DNA of 64,000 bases, taken from an uncultured SAR86 cluster bacterium (lineage in GTDB: Bacteria; Pseudomonadota; Gammaproteobacteria; Magnimaribacterales; Magnimaribacteraceae). Positions within the stretch are counted from its first letter, which is position 1; every line of letters begins with the position of its first letter. Where the stretch lies: assembly GCA_902574355.1 (NCBI GenBank), contig CACGNN010000001.1, positions 124,001-188,000 of the forward strand, read 5' to 3'. The position numbers and the translations under genes are program-made. The notes under the pieces are model-generated. The model ran no database searches and had not been told where the DNA came from. It was given only the letters and a program-made list of their open reading frames with translations. This document shows, one piece after another, positions 19,843 to 29,511 of this stretch.

Positions 19843-21048
19843 TTATTGCCATGCCGGGAAAGGATCGTTTAATGTTTTCCAGTATGCTTTACCTTTTAGA
19901 ACTTCATCTTCGCTCAAAAGGCACTCATCAAGTCTTTCTATCATCTTTTCTTTATCTAACCCTTGGCCGATAAAGACCAATTCTTGACGCATATCACCGA
20001 AAGGTTCTACCCACATCTTTCTAATTGCGTTTAGGTATTCTTCGTCTAAAGGCCAATCCTTCTTCGGAACAGATTTCCAGAACATTCCTGCAAATCCATA
20101 ATGAGCAATACCACCAGCTTGACTCCATTGTCCTGCAAACTCAGGTCGAGTTGCCAACCAAAAATAGCCTTTTGAGCGGATAAGCTTTCCAAACTGTTTA
20201 GTGCCATGAAGAAATTTGAAAAATTTGTCAGGATGAAAAGGTCTTCTTGCTTCATATGTGAAACTACCAATTCCATATTCCTCAGTTTCCGGAACATGTT
20301 CACCGCGCATTTCTTTTAACCAACCTGGAGCTTGTTGAGCGCGCTCAAAGTCAAAAAGACCGGTATCCAATACCTCATTTATATCAACTTTCCCATTCGC
20401 AATAGGTACTATTTTGGCCTCAGTATTAAGTGTTTTTAAAATAGCTTGTAAACGTTCTATTTCTTGTGGACTAGCTAAATCAGTTTTACTTAATAAAATA
20501 ATATCGGCAAATTCAACCTGATCAACGAGAAGATCAGCTACACTCCGCTCATCCTCTTCACCTAAAGATTCACCAGTATCTTGTAGATACTTTGCTTCAT
20601 CATAATCCTTTAGGAAATTGATGGAATCAACTACCGTCACCATTGTGTCTAAATTAGCGACATCGGACAAAGAAACTCCATTTTCATCTGCAAAAGTAAA
20701 TGTTTCTGCTACAGGAAGTGGTTCAGATATTCCAGTAGATTCGATGACTAAATAATCAAATCTACCTTCTTGCGCAAGTTTATTAACCTCTTCTAGAAGA
20801 TCTTCTCTAAGTGTGCAGCAGATACAACCATTACTCATTTCGATCAGTTTCTCCTCACTACGATTTAGAGAAACTTCATTTTGAACGATAGCAGCGTCTA
20901 TATTAATTTCACTCATATCATTCACTATTACAGCTACTCGTTTATTTTCTCTGTTATTTAAGATGTGACTTAGTACGGTAGTTTTACCTGCGCCTAAAAA
21001 ACCTGAAAGCACAGTAACTGGGAGTTTATTACTTAGAAGATTTTCCAT
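19843..21048 (-). CDS. CobW/COG0523-family GTP-binding metallochaperone
   Basis: Walker A GFLGAGKTTVLSHIL; CxCC motif SNGCICCTLREDL; IESTGISEP. Start taken as MENLLSNKLPVTVLSG at 21048. Confidence 0.9.
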   Translation of the reverse strand: MENLLSNKLPVTVLSGFLGAGKTTVLSHILNNRENKRVAVIVNDMSEINIDAAIVQNEVSLNRSEEKLIEMSNGCICCTLREDLLEEVNKLAQEGRFDYLVIESTGISEPLPVAETFTFADENGVSLSDVANLDTMVTVVDSINFLKDYDEAKYLQDTGESLGEEDERSVADLLVDQVEFADIILLSKTDLASPQEIERLQAILKTLNTEAKIVPIANGKVDINEVLDTGLFDFERAQQAPGWLKEMRGEHVPETEEYGIGSFTYEARRPFHPDKFFKFLHGTKQFGKLIRSKGYFWLATRPEFAGQWSQAGGIAHYGFAGMFWKSVPKKDWPLDEEYLNAIRKMWVEPFGDMRQELVFIGQGLDKEKMIERLDECLLSEDEVLKGKAYWKTLNDPFPAWQ

Positions 21049-21247
21049 TTTTACCCTTAAAAAATAGTTATATCCAAATAACATAGCATAGTTGTCAACC
21101 CCCCCCCTTTGAAGATTGATAATAAAAGGGAATTTTTGACTTAATTGCCACTTGAAAAGTCTTTTGTAAGATTGATTTATACTATTAATACTCTCATAAT
21201 TGATTCGTTATAGATCAACTTCATTTGTGACTCACCAAACTTCAATA

Positions 21248-22156
21248 ATGCTTTATTTTATTACGATAATTATCATTGCAATAAGCTTATGGATTGGTAA
21301 TTCAGCAGTCTCACTATTTTTGGGTATATCTCTAGCGCTCTTTTATAAATTACCCAAAGATTTTCTTACTCAAAAGTATGGATCCAGAATTTTACAAACA
21401 GGCATCGTTTTTTTAGGAGGCAGTTTGAGTTTAGATTCATTTTACGAGACCAATTCAGTTTATTTCTTTTGGATTTCGCTCTACGTGGTTTTGGCATTCG
21501 GTGCAGTTATATTGCTAGGCAAAATATTGGGTGTTTCTCAAAAGCTATCCTTTCTTTTGGCTTCTGGAACAGCAGTTTGTGGCGGAACTGCTATCGCTTC
21601 AGTTGCACCTTCAATTAAAGCTAAACCAGAAGACTTAACGATGGCTATTACGATAGTTTTTTTATTAAATGCTGTAGCTGTTTTATTATTTCCCACCTTA
21701 AATAACTTCATTCAACTAAACGAAGTTCAGTTTGGTGCATGGGTTGCACTTGCAATACACGATACGGCATCTGTTGTTGGCGCTGCTTCAAGTGTAGGTG
21801 AATTATCAGTTGAAGTTGCAGCAACACTTAAAGTAGCAAGGACAATCTGGATAGTCCCCTTAGTAATTTTTGCGGCTTGGCTTTATAGAAATAAGAATGA
21901 AGGACTAGGGTTGCCTCTTTTTGTCATTTTCTTCTTGATTGCCGCTTTATTAAATTCTTTTCTCCAACCTGACGAGATTATTACAGGCTACCTCAAGGAA
22001 ATTAATCGAATTTGCCTTTTGACAGGTCTTTTTTGTATTGGAACTCAGATAAATAGAGATGGCTTAAGCAAGCTTCAATTCAAGCCAATAGCCTTAGCAT
22101 GCTTAATTTGGTCGATAATTATTCCTACTTCTTTACTGTTAGTGCAAGGCCTTTAA
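21248..22156 (+). CDS. YeiH/UPF0324-family membrane protein (putative exporter)
   Basis: Polytopic; LQTGIVFLGGSLSLDSF, SGTAVCGGTAIASVAPSIKA, AIHDTASVVGAAS. ATG at 21248 preferred over TTG at 21200. Confidence 0.78.
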   Translation: MLYFITIIIIAISLWIGNSAVSLFLGISLALFYKLPKDFLTQKYGSRILQTGIVFLGGSLSLDSFYETNSVYFFWISLYVVLAFGAVILLGKILGVSQKLSFLLASGTAVCGGTAIASVAPSIKAKPEDLTMAITIVFLLNAVAVLLFPTLNNFIQLNEVQFGAWVALAIHDTASVVGAASSVGELSVEVAATLKVARTIWIVPLVIFAAWLYRNKNEGLGLPLFVIFFLIAALLNSFLQPDEIITGYLKEINRICLLTGLFCIGTQINRDGLSKLQFKPIALACLIWSIIIPTSLLLVQGL

Positions 22157-22753
22157 TTAGAACTTTTTCTTTTGTTTTTCGCATTTTCCTTTTGCAAGAA
22201 TTTCTATTTTTGGGTCTTTACCCTTTTTTCCATCTACTCTTTTTAGCCAAATATCTCCCTTAATTCTCGCTTTACCAGTAAACCAATTTATCTCATTATT
22301 TATTTTATAAATATCAACTTTATATTCAGGATAATTTGGATGCATTGCTCCATTCTCAATGAAATGAGTTACCATAATGCCGGTCTCTTTTTTCTCCTTT
22401 ACCCAATCACTTTGCGTAACCCAGACCGGAGCTGGTTCTACAACATAGTCTAGTTTTAGGAGATCATCTGAATTTTCGTCCAAGATCCAATATTGGATTA
22501 CATCAATTTTATTTTTATCCCATGCATCTTTATTAAGCGTTTGTTTTGCTCTATTTAAAAAAAATATTGATTGAGTTGTGGTAACGGCTACATTTTTTGC
22601 AATCTCTACAGCTTCATTAAAGTAATTTCTTCTGAAGTCATCATAAGTAATGGAATAATTGCCTTCCAATTCACATAAAACTTTCTTAGGTTCTTCAGAA
22701 TATGACGAATCAGCAATAAAAAGTACTGTCATCAAGGTAAATAATTTATTCAT
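22157..22753 (-). CDS. Exported hypothetical protein
   Basis: 198-aa ORF with signal peptide MNKLFTLMTVLFIADSSYS; no family recognised. Confidence 0.65.
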   Translation of the reverse strand: MNKLFTLMTVLFIADSSYSEEPKKVLCELEGNYSITYDDFRRNYFNEAVEIAKNVAVTTTQSIFFLNRAKQTLNKDAWDKNKIDVIQYWILDENSDDLLKLDYVVEPAPVWVTQSDWVKEKKETGIMVTHFIENGAMHPNYPEYKVDIYKINNEINWFTGKARIKGDIWLKRVDGKKGKDPKIEILAKGKCEKQKKKF

Positions 22754-22842
22754 CCTAAGATAAATTTTACATACAAAAAAAGTAACTAGAAAGTAACTTT
22801 ATTGATCTAGAAAAGTTTAAAAAAAAATATTATATTATCTCA

Positions 22843-23361
22843 GTGTCTGCTGATTGTTTGATATTGAATAGAGATGGAAGGCCTCTGAGCTTTTTTCCAC
22901 TTTCAGTAGTCGACTGGCACTCTGCTATTAAACTCACTTTAAACCGAAAAGTCTTCGTTGTGAAAGATCACAGTGATTGGGTTGTCAGGTCTCCAAGCAT
23001 GGCCTTCAATGTTCCAAGCATAATCATGCTCTCAAATTATCATCATCTAAAGAAAGAGGTAAAGTTTTCGAGATCTAATGTTTTTTTTAGGGATAACTAT
23101 GTATGCCAGTACTGTGAAAAAAAATTTCCGAGAAATGACCTTACTTTAGATCATGTAATTCCAATTTCGAAAGGAGGGGATACGTCTTGGGAAAATGTCA
23201 CTACTTCATGCAAAGTTTGTAATAACAAAAAAGGGAATTCTGATTTGAAGCCATTGACGCCGCCTAAGAAGCCAAACTTAAAGCATATGATGAGATCTTA
23301 TTTAGATTCGTCTTATAACTTTAAAGATGAGGAATGGACAAAGTATATTGATATCGATTGA
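22843..23361 (+). CDS. HNH endonuclease
   Basis: CQYCEKKFPRNDLTLDHVIPISKGGDTSWENVTTSCKVCNNKKGN; GTG start. Confidence 0.88.
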   Translation: MSADCLILNRDGRPLSFFPLSVVDWHSAIKLTLNRKVFVVKDHSDWVVRSPSMAFNVPSIIMLSNYHHLKKEVKFSRSNVFFRDNYVCQYCEKKFPRNDLTLDHVIPISKGGDTSWENVTTSCKVCNNKKGNSDLKPLTPPKKPNLKHMMRSYLDSSYNFKDEEWTKYIDID

Positions 23362-23364
23362 AAT

Positions 23365-24429
23365 TTACTTCCAAACAAGGGTCTTAGAAGCAGTCATTTC
23401 TTTTATAAAAATTTCCTCTTCCGAAGAGTAAGGGCTACCATCAGCTCTTAAAATATCATGAAACCATACTTCAGGCTCAGGTATATCATCACCTTCATTT
23501 AAAAAATCACCTTCTTCCTTTTTCTTTTTTAGGTCTAAGATTGTAGACCAGCCAAAATGTGTTTGGCTTTTTCCAGCTACGAGCCCCCAGTTAATACATC
23601 CAATATTATTTTTTTTAAAAATAGGTAAGCTAAATTCAAAAGTTGACCCAAATTCTCTAGCCATATACTCAGTACATATTAAAGGTCTATTGAAATTTTT
23701 TAGTCTATCGATTGTCTCTTGAAGTTTTTCGCCCTCGTAAGTGTGAAAAGTAATTACATCAGAGTTTTTTTGATTTAATTGAATAATCTCTTCACCTACG
23801 GAGCCATCTAAACAGGCTGTTAATGGTTGGGAGGGCCTTACTTCCAGTGCCCATTCCCAAACTAATTTTAATAAAGCTAAAGATTTGTCACCTATTCCAA
23901 ATTGACCAGGTTCATTGTAAATATCCCAAAGAAGAATTCTCTGATCATCGCCGTAGTGCTCGAGTATTTCTTGAACAAAACTCTTAAGTCTAGGTATTCC
24001 TGGATGACTATCGTTATCATGAATTTCACTTACAAGGGCCATACCTGGGCTTTGCTTCCAACCTGAATTATGAACACCTTTAACTGGTTTGGGTTGGACA
24101 CCAAGTTTTGGATAAGGTCTGTGACAGTCATCAAATAAAACTAACATTGGCCTTATCTTATTTTGGGCACAAATATCTAGAAATTGATCTAAGATATTTT
24201 TAAAAGTTTCTGGATCACTCCAAAGCAAGTCATGCAGATAAACTCTTACTGAGTTAAAGCCTAAATTATTTGCCCAAGATAATTCCCTTTTATTTATTTC
24301 AATATCAAATGTTTCTGGTTGAAACATTTCCAGCTGATTTATTGCATTACTGGGTAGATAGTTGCATCCTACTATCCAATCTTGGTCTTTATACCATGTA
24401 AAGGCTTCTGACTCTGTCCATTTAGTCAT
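23365..24429 (-). CDS. Glycoside hydrolase, cellulase/GH5-like
   Basis: GFNSVRVYLHDLLW, LLWDIYNEPGQ, PLICTEYMARE; no signal peptide. Confidence 0.7.
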   Translation of the reverse strand: MTKWTESEAFTWYKDQDWIVGCNYLPSNAINQLEMFQPETFDIEINKRELSWANNLGFNSVRVYLHDLLWSDPETFKNILDQFLDICAQNKIRPMLVLFDDCHRPYPKLGVQPKPVKGVHNSGWKQSPGMALVSEIHDNDSHPGIPRLKSFVQEILEHYGDDQRILLWDIYNEPGQFGIGDKSLALLKLVWEWALEVRPSQPLTACLDGSVGEEIIQLNQKNSDVITFHTYEGEKLQETIDRLKNFNRPLICTEYMAREFGSTFEFSLPIFKKNNIGCINWGLVAGKSQTHFGWSTILDLKKKKEEGDFLNEGDDIPEPEVWFHDILRADGSPYSSEEEIFIKEMTASKTLVWK

Positions 24430-24432
24430 AAT

Positions 24433-24642
24433 TTAGTCAGTCTTTAGACATTTAGTCATGCCTTGTATAAAAATACCTTGTCTTGCTATTTCACAATGCT
24501 CTTTAAGACGAAAAGGAGTGGGATAGGTTAGCCATTCACAACTTTTACAGGGTTTAATAAAGAGACTAAACTCATTTGCAAATGAAGTTGATGGATAAAC
24601 GAATAAAGTGATAAACACGGTTAGTATAAAAGCCTTTTTCAT
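24433..24642 (-). CDS. Small exported cysteine-containing hypothetical protein
   Basis: 69 aa; signal peptide MKKAFILTVFITLFVYPSTSFA, then CKSC and two further Cys. Confidence 0.5.
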   Translation of the reverse strand: MKKAFILTVFITLFVYPSTSFANEFSLFIKPCKSCEWLTYPTPFRLKEHCEIARQGIFIQGMTKCLKTD

Positions 24643-24676
24643 AATTTTTTTATTCTATAATTCATACTGACTGAGT

Positions 24677-25474
24677 ATGGCCATTATAAGCACAAAAGAG
24701 TTAGATATATATTTTGAAAGGAGTGCACCACGCCCTAATGGAACATTATTGTTTATAGGCGGAACAGGTGGAGACTTACGCAATAAGCCCAATCAGCTTC
24801 ATTCACCTCTTTCAGATCATTTTGAAATTATTAGTTATGATCAAAGAGGCTTAGGTCAGACATCTAGCCCATCTGGAGCTTATTCAATGCAACAATATGC
24901 TGATGATGCTGCTCATCTTCTAGATGTCCTTCAAATAAATACTATTCCGGTTATGGGTGTTTCTTTTGGTGGCATGGTTGCTCAAGAATTTATAAAAAGG
25001 CATTCATCTAGAGTAAGTAAACTAGTCTTGGCTTGCACTTCCTCAGGTGGAGATGGTGGCTCTTCATATCCTTTACACATATTAGAAGAGTTGAATGAAG
25101 AGGAGAAACTAGAGAAAAGTATCAAAATAAATGATCTTAGAATTACTGATGAATGGATAGAGCAAAATAAGGATTCATGGCGATCTATTAAAGAACACGC
25201 AAAAAATAGGAACGCATTTAAACCAAAGCCAAGAAACCTCCTTAAACAACTCCTGGCAAGAAAGGACCATAATACTTACTTAGATTTAGATGATATCAAC
25301 ATTCCCACTTTTTTACTGGGAGGTAAATATGATGGAATAGCTCCTGTATTAAATATGGAGAAGATGCATCAAAAAATTCGTAACAGTAAGTTAGAGTTCT
25401 ATGAAGGGGGTCATTTATTTCTAATGCAGGATACCAATGCCTTCCAGGACATAATTAACTGGCTGACTCATTAA
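24677..25474 (+). CDS. Alpha/beta hydrolase
   Basis: SYDQRGLGQTSSP, GVSFGGMVAQEF nucleophile elbow, C-terminal GGHLFLMQD. Confidence 0.88.
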   Translation: MAIISTKELDIYFERSAPRPNGTLLFIGGTGGDLRNKPNQLHSPLSDHFEIISYDQRGLGQTSSPSGAYSMQQYADDAAHLLDVLQINTIPVMGVSFGGMVAQEFIKRHSSRVSKLVLACTSSGGDGGSSYPLHILEELNEEEKLEKSIKINDLRITDEWIEQNKDSWRSIKEHAKNRNAFKPKPRNLLKQLLARKDHNTYLDLDDINIPTFLLGGKYDGIAPVLNMEKMHQKIRNSKLEFYEGGHLFLMQDTNAFQDIINWLTH

Positions 25475-26171
25475 AGCTAATTATCTTACTTGCTGTAGAT
25501 TCCCAAGAAGACCTAATGTCGGAGTCTATATTAGATAAGTCTGGAGGAATGTTATATCGCCTTATTGATTTCCTTACAATCTCCCCATCTTCATTTGTAT
25601 CGATATCAATAATATTTAAAGCGGCATGATCCTGATCAAATTTCGATGCTAGACTTATATCAATGTCATTTAACCAACACATGATTGCAGCATTAACTGC
25701 ACCATGCAAAACAATGGCTATTTGACTCCAATCTTCTTGTAAGATTTTTTCTAATTGATTTGTTACTCTATTATAAAATTCGTCTGCTTCTTCAATTCCA
25801 CCTATTGCATTTTTTGACTTAGAACTTTCAAATAGATATCCAAATTTTTTTACATCATTATCTCTAAAAGACTTAGGGTCCCATTGATATTCTCTAAGTT
25901 CTGGATAGGCCTCTATCTCGATTCCTCTCCTTTCTGCCATGTGGGCTCCAGTCTGAAGAGTTCTCGGTAAGCCTGAACTAAGAATTCTTTCAAAATATAT
26001 ATCCTTTGTATTCTCATCAATTAACTTCGCTTGCAAAAGACCTTTGTCAGTTAAGTCAACTAAATTTGGATCTGCAACAACTTTACCTGAGGGCATATAA
26101 TTTACTTCTCCATGCCTAAATAAATAAATTCTTTTTCTTGTAAGTCCATCTAAAGACATATTTTCTTTCAT
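25455..26171 (-). CDS. Histidine phosphatase family protein
   Basis: IYLFRHGEVNY (RHG), ILSSGLPRTLQTG, ELREYQWDP, IAIVLHGAVNAAI. Confidence 0.8.
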   Translation of the reverse strand: MKENMSLDGLTRKRIYLFRHGEVNYMPSGKVVADPNLVDLTDKGLLQAKLIDENTKDIYFERILSSGLPRTLQTGAHMAERRGIEIEAYPELREYQWDPKSFRDNDVKKFGYLFESSKSKNAIGGIEEADEFYNRVTNQLEKILQEDWSQIAIVLHGAVNAAIMCWLNDIDISLASKFDQDHAALNIIDIDTNEDGEIVRKSIRRYNIPPDLSNIDSDIRSSWESTASKIISFNESAS

Positions 26172-26210
26172 ATCGTTAACTCTTAATACCTGTGAAAAGC
26201 TTTATTAAGC

Positions 26211-27425
26211 TCAATTAGCGAGATCAAGTTTGGAAATAAAATTCTCAAAAGACTCAAGGCATCCTGAATAATGAACAGTTTCCATATTTCGCTTCATCAT
26301 CTCTCTCCAGTTTTCTTTTGATTTGAGTTGTTCGGGATCCTTATATCCATCAATAGATCCAACTGTGAAGCCCAAGTATTCAGGCCATATATTAATAAAA
26401 AGAAGCTTAAGATCATCAAGGAGAACTTCATAAGGATATTCGTCTTTAATTTCAGGTTTCTTAGAAATCATGGCCTCATAATATATCGATGTCATTTCAT
26501 CAAGCCTGTGTATCATTCCGCTATCCAATGAAAATGAATTAAACCAAACTTGTCCGAATTCATTACTTGCTGGGCCAGCTACCCACATCTGCCAATCTAT
26601 TATTCCCATGCTGCCATCATTCTTAGATTTAAAGATATTATTCCCTCGTGCATCACCATGAGTAATCGTTCGTGGCCTCTTTTGCAGTTCCTTGAGTAAT
26701 TCTTCTTGTATTTTTTTTCCGTTTTTGGAGGCATAAATATCCACAAGTTTTTTTATTGTTTCACCTACCTCATCACTAACCATTGAAAGCAGTGATTCCC
26801 CATAAACGTCTTCCCATTTAGGGACAGCTCTGTCCCACGTTGTTTCTCCGTCTTCCCAATAATCATCATTTAAATTTTGCCAGTGGGCTCTAAAGGGTCC
26901 CAATCCAGCATCATTCGATACAGGTTCCCCCCAGCAAGCTGCATGAAAGTACCCAAGGTCCTTCATGAATTGAATTGTATCGTCATAAGTCATGGGATTA
27001 TCAAACTGATCAAATGGAACCCAATTATCTTCATCAAAATCTTCTAGAACTAAGCAAAATTCCTTACATTCAATATCATCATCTGCTTTGAAGATTCCAT
27101 AACATTCCGGAACTCTAATGACATCTTTTACTTTATGAATGAGAGTCGAGTAAAAATAAACTTCTTTTGCATATACTTGAGTAGATAAACACATTTCAAC
27201 AACTTCCGGAATTTCTTTTGTACATTTAAGAAAACAACTTTTTGGAAGATCATTAATTCCATCATAAGAAATATTAAAGACTCTAAATGCATCCGCTAAA
27301 ACTCCGCCAGCTGTCATGCTCGTATCTAATTCAAATGATATGACTTTTCCGTTAAAACACTTCGAGAGAAACTCGTTCGTAACCTCTTCAGGATGAAGAG
27401 GAAAATCTCTTGATACTTTATTCAC
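26211..27425 (-). CDS. Ecdysteroid kinase-like/CHK-type phosphotransferase
   Basis: LVLEDFDEDNW, TITHGDARGNNIF, GIIDWQMWVAGP. Confidence 0.75.
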   Translation of the reverse strand: MNKVSRDFPLHPEEVTNEFLSKCFNGKVISFELDTSMTAGGVLADAFRVFNISYDGINDLPKSCFLKCTKEIPEVVEMCLSTQVYAKEVYFYSTLIHKVKDVIRVPECYGIFKADDDIECKEFCLVLEDFDEDNWVPFDQFDNPMTYDDTIQFMKDLGYFHAACWGEPVSNDAGLGPFRAHWQNLNDDYWEDGETTWDRAVPKWEDVYGESLLSMVSDEVGETIKKLVDIYASKNGKKIQEELLKELQKRPRTITHGDARGNNIFKSKNDGSMGIIDWQMWVAGPASNEFGQVWFNSFSLDSGMIHRLDEMTSIYYEAMISKKPEIKDEYPYEVLLDDLKLLFINIWPEYLGFTVGSIDGYKDPEQLKSKENWREMMKRNMETVHYSGCLESFENFISKLDLAN

Positions 27426-27534
27426 AAAAAAAACTCCTTTAAAGATTATATTTACATCATAAAGTCTATAACTTTGATGAATATTTCAGGACTATTAATT
27501 ACTACGCAATCAAGTAAAATACGTCCGCGCTCAC

Positions 27535-28941
27535 TTGTTCAAAGTGGATATTATCATACTACATAGAAATCTGAGATTAGAGGACAATTCAGCTCTTTTC
27601 CACGGTTCCCATAAGCAGAATTATCGAGTTCTCTATGTTTATGACAAGCATTACTGGTCGTCAGATGGGCGATCTCCAAGACAATTTTCATTTTTTGTAG
27701 ATTGTTTGAAAGAACTTCAAATAGGCCTTACTAAACTTAATTCATGTATTGAGATTTTTCAGGGTAGTTATTCTGATTTAACAACTTATATTGAGACAAA
27801 CTATCCCCAGTCAAGGATTCATCTTAATCATTCTACTGATACATCCTATTTCAGAGATCAAATGAGCAAATTCAAGAATATTTTTAAGGAATCTCAAAGA
27901 CTAAAAGTATATGAAGATTTTGGAATACAAACTCAGGAATTTAATAGAGACAGGTGGTCTTATGATTGGAATAAGCAAATGAGAAAAGAACGACTTGATC
28001 TACCAAAATCTAATCTTAACCATGAACCTACAGATTTAATGACTCTCGATGACTTTTTAGATTCCCAGAATATCATTCAAAAAAGTTTTCAGAAAGGAGG
28101 TACAAAAGAAGCAAATGTGTTACTTGAATCTTTCTTTGAGATGAGATCTGAAGGGTATTCAAAAAAAATGTCCAGCCCTCATGAAGCTGAAGAATCATGC
28201 TCAAGACTTTCTCCTCACATAGCATTCGGTACAATATCAATTAGGGAAATATATCAAAAACTTGAGTCTTATTATCCTCAATCACAATTCAAGAGAGATC
28301 TCTATTCGTTCAGGAAAAGACTATATTGGCATTGTCATTTCATACAAAAATTGGAAACAGAGCCCGAGTTGGAATTTAATTCCATGCATAGAATGTGTGA
28401 TAACCTCAGAGAATCCGAGAATAAAGAATTTATTGATAGATGGATTAATGGTGAAACAGGATTTCCTTTTATGGATGCATGTATGCTTTATCTTAGAGAA
28501 AAGGGTTGGATCAATTTTAGAATGAGAGCGATGATCATGTCATTTGCATCTTATAATTTATGGCAACCATGGCAATCCACATCTCCTTTGCTTGGAGAAC
28601 TGTTTGTCGACTACGAACCAGGTATACACATTCCCCAAGTACAGATGCAAAGTGGAGTTACTGGAATAAATCTACCTAGAATTTATTCAGTCAATAAACA
28701 GAGCTTAGATCAAGATCCTGAAGCAAAATGGATAAAACAAATAATCCCAAGTCTCAATGATATTGATCCAAAAAAAATACATTCCGCAGATTTACAGACA
28801 GGTTACATTTCTCCAGTAGTAGATCTGAAACAATCAGCAAAATATGCAAGAGATACTATTTGGTCAATAAGAAAAGGAGATGAGTTTAAGCAGATTGCTA
28901 GATCCGTTTACTATAAACATGGCAGTAGAAAAAGAAGTTAA
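27535..28941 (+). CDS. Cryptochrome/DNA photolyase family protein, divergent clade
   Basis: N-terminal DIIILHRNLRLEDNSAL; C-terminal GETGFPFMDACMLYLREKGWINFRMRAMIMSFASYNLWQPW. TTG start. Confidence 0.88.
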   Translation: MFKVDIIILHRNLRLEDNSALFHGSHKQNYRVLYVYDKHYWSSDGRSPRQFSFFVDCLKELQIGLTKLNSCIEIFQGSYSDLTTYIETNYPQSRIHLNHSTDTSYFRDQMSKFKNIFKESQRLKVYEDFGIQTQEFNRDRWSYDWNKQMRKERLDLPKSNLNHEPTDLMTLDDFLDSQNIIQKSFQKGGTKEANVLLESFFEMRSEGYSKKMSSPHEAEESCSRLSPHIAFGTISIREIYQKLESYYPQSQFKRDLYSFRKRLYWHCHFIQKLETEPELEFNSMHRMCDNLRESENKEFIDRWINGETGFPFMDACMLYLREKGWINFRMRAMIMSFASYNLWQPWQSTSPLLGELFVDYEPGIHIPQVQMQSGVTGINLPRIYSVNKQSLDQDPEAKWIKQIIPSLNDIDPKKIHSADLQTGYISPVVDLKQSAKYARDTIWSIRKGDEFKQIARSVYYKHGSRKRS

Positions 28942-28943
28942 AA

Positions 28944-29372
28944 ATGAACATTAGAACTAGACAAGTATTAGGATATCTTGGAGTAATTCCCTTTATTTTT
29001 TTATCCTTTTATCCGCTCTTCTTAGATTTTCCTGAGGGTTATGTATTCAATCTACTTTTATCATTTTACGGAGGTGTAATACTATCTTTCTTGGGAGGTA
29101 TGACATGGGGCTGGGAAGGAGAGGATGAAAATAATCTTTCTTTAATAGTTGGCATTCTAGTTTCACTGGCCGGTTTTTTGATAATTGCACTCTCCAATAT
29201 GTTTCTTTATTACAGTCTATGCCTAAGTCTTCTTACATTTATTTTATTCTATCTATTTGAATTGAGAGTCTCAGAGAAGATGAAGCAAGTGAAATATAGA
29301 AACCTAAGAGCAAATTTGACCATATTGGTAACTATTTCTTATATCGTTTGTCTGGCAACTTACACTTGGTAG
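28944..29372 (+). CDS. DUF3429-like small membrane protein
   Basis: RQVLGYLGVIPFIFLSFYPLF...SFYGGVILSFLGGMTWGW; directly downstream of the photolyase. Confidence 0.65.
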   Translation: MNIRTRQVLGYLGVIPFIFLSFYPLFLDFPEGYVFNLLLSFYGGVILSFLGGMTWGWEGEDENNLSLIVGILVSLAGFLIIALSNMFLYYSLCLSLLTFILFYLFELRVSEKMKQVKYRNLRANLTILVTISYIVCLATYTW

Positions 29373-29386
29373 AAAAAACTATTATT

Positions 29387-29462
29387 GCCTCCTTAGCTCA
29401 GTTGGTAGAGCAGGTGACTCTTAATCACTTGGTCGTAGGTTCGAGTCCTACAGGGGGCACCA
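29387..29462 (+). tRNA. tRNA-Lys (anticodon CTT)
   Basis: GCCTCCT/AGGGGGC acceptor, loop CTCTTAA, GTTCGAG T-arm, encoded CCA at 29460-29462. Confidence 0.95.
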
Positions 29463-29511
29463 CAGTGATCATCGGTGTCTAAAAGATTAAAAGCTCTTGA
29501 TTTAATTTTTT

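Noticed and set aside
21067-21082. Possible Zur box upstream of the COG0523 gene
   Set aside because: Inverted repeat GTTAT-N6-ATAAC does not match the spacing of the known Zur core; kept only as an unexplained repeat.
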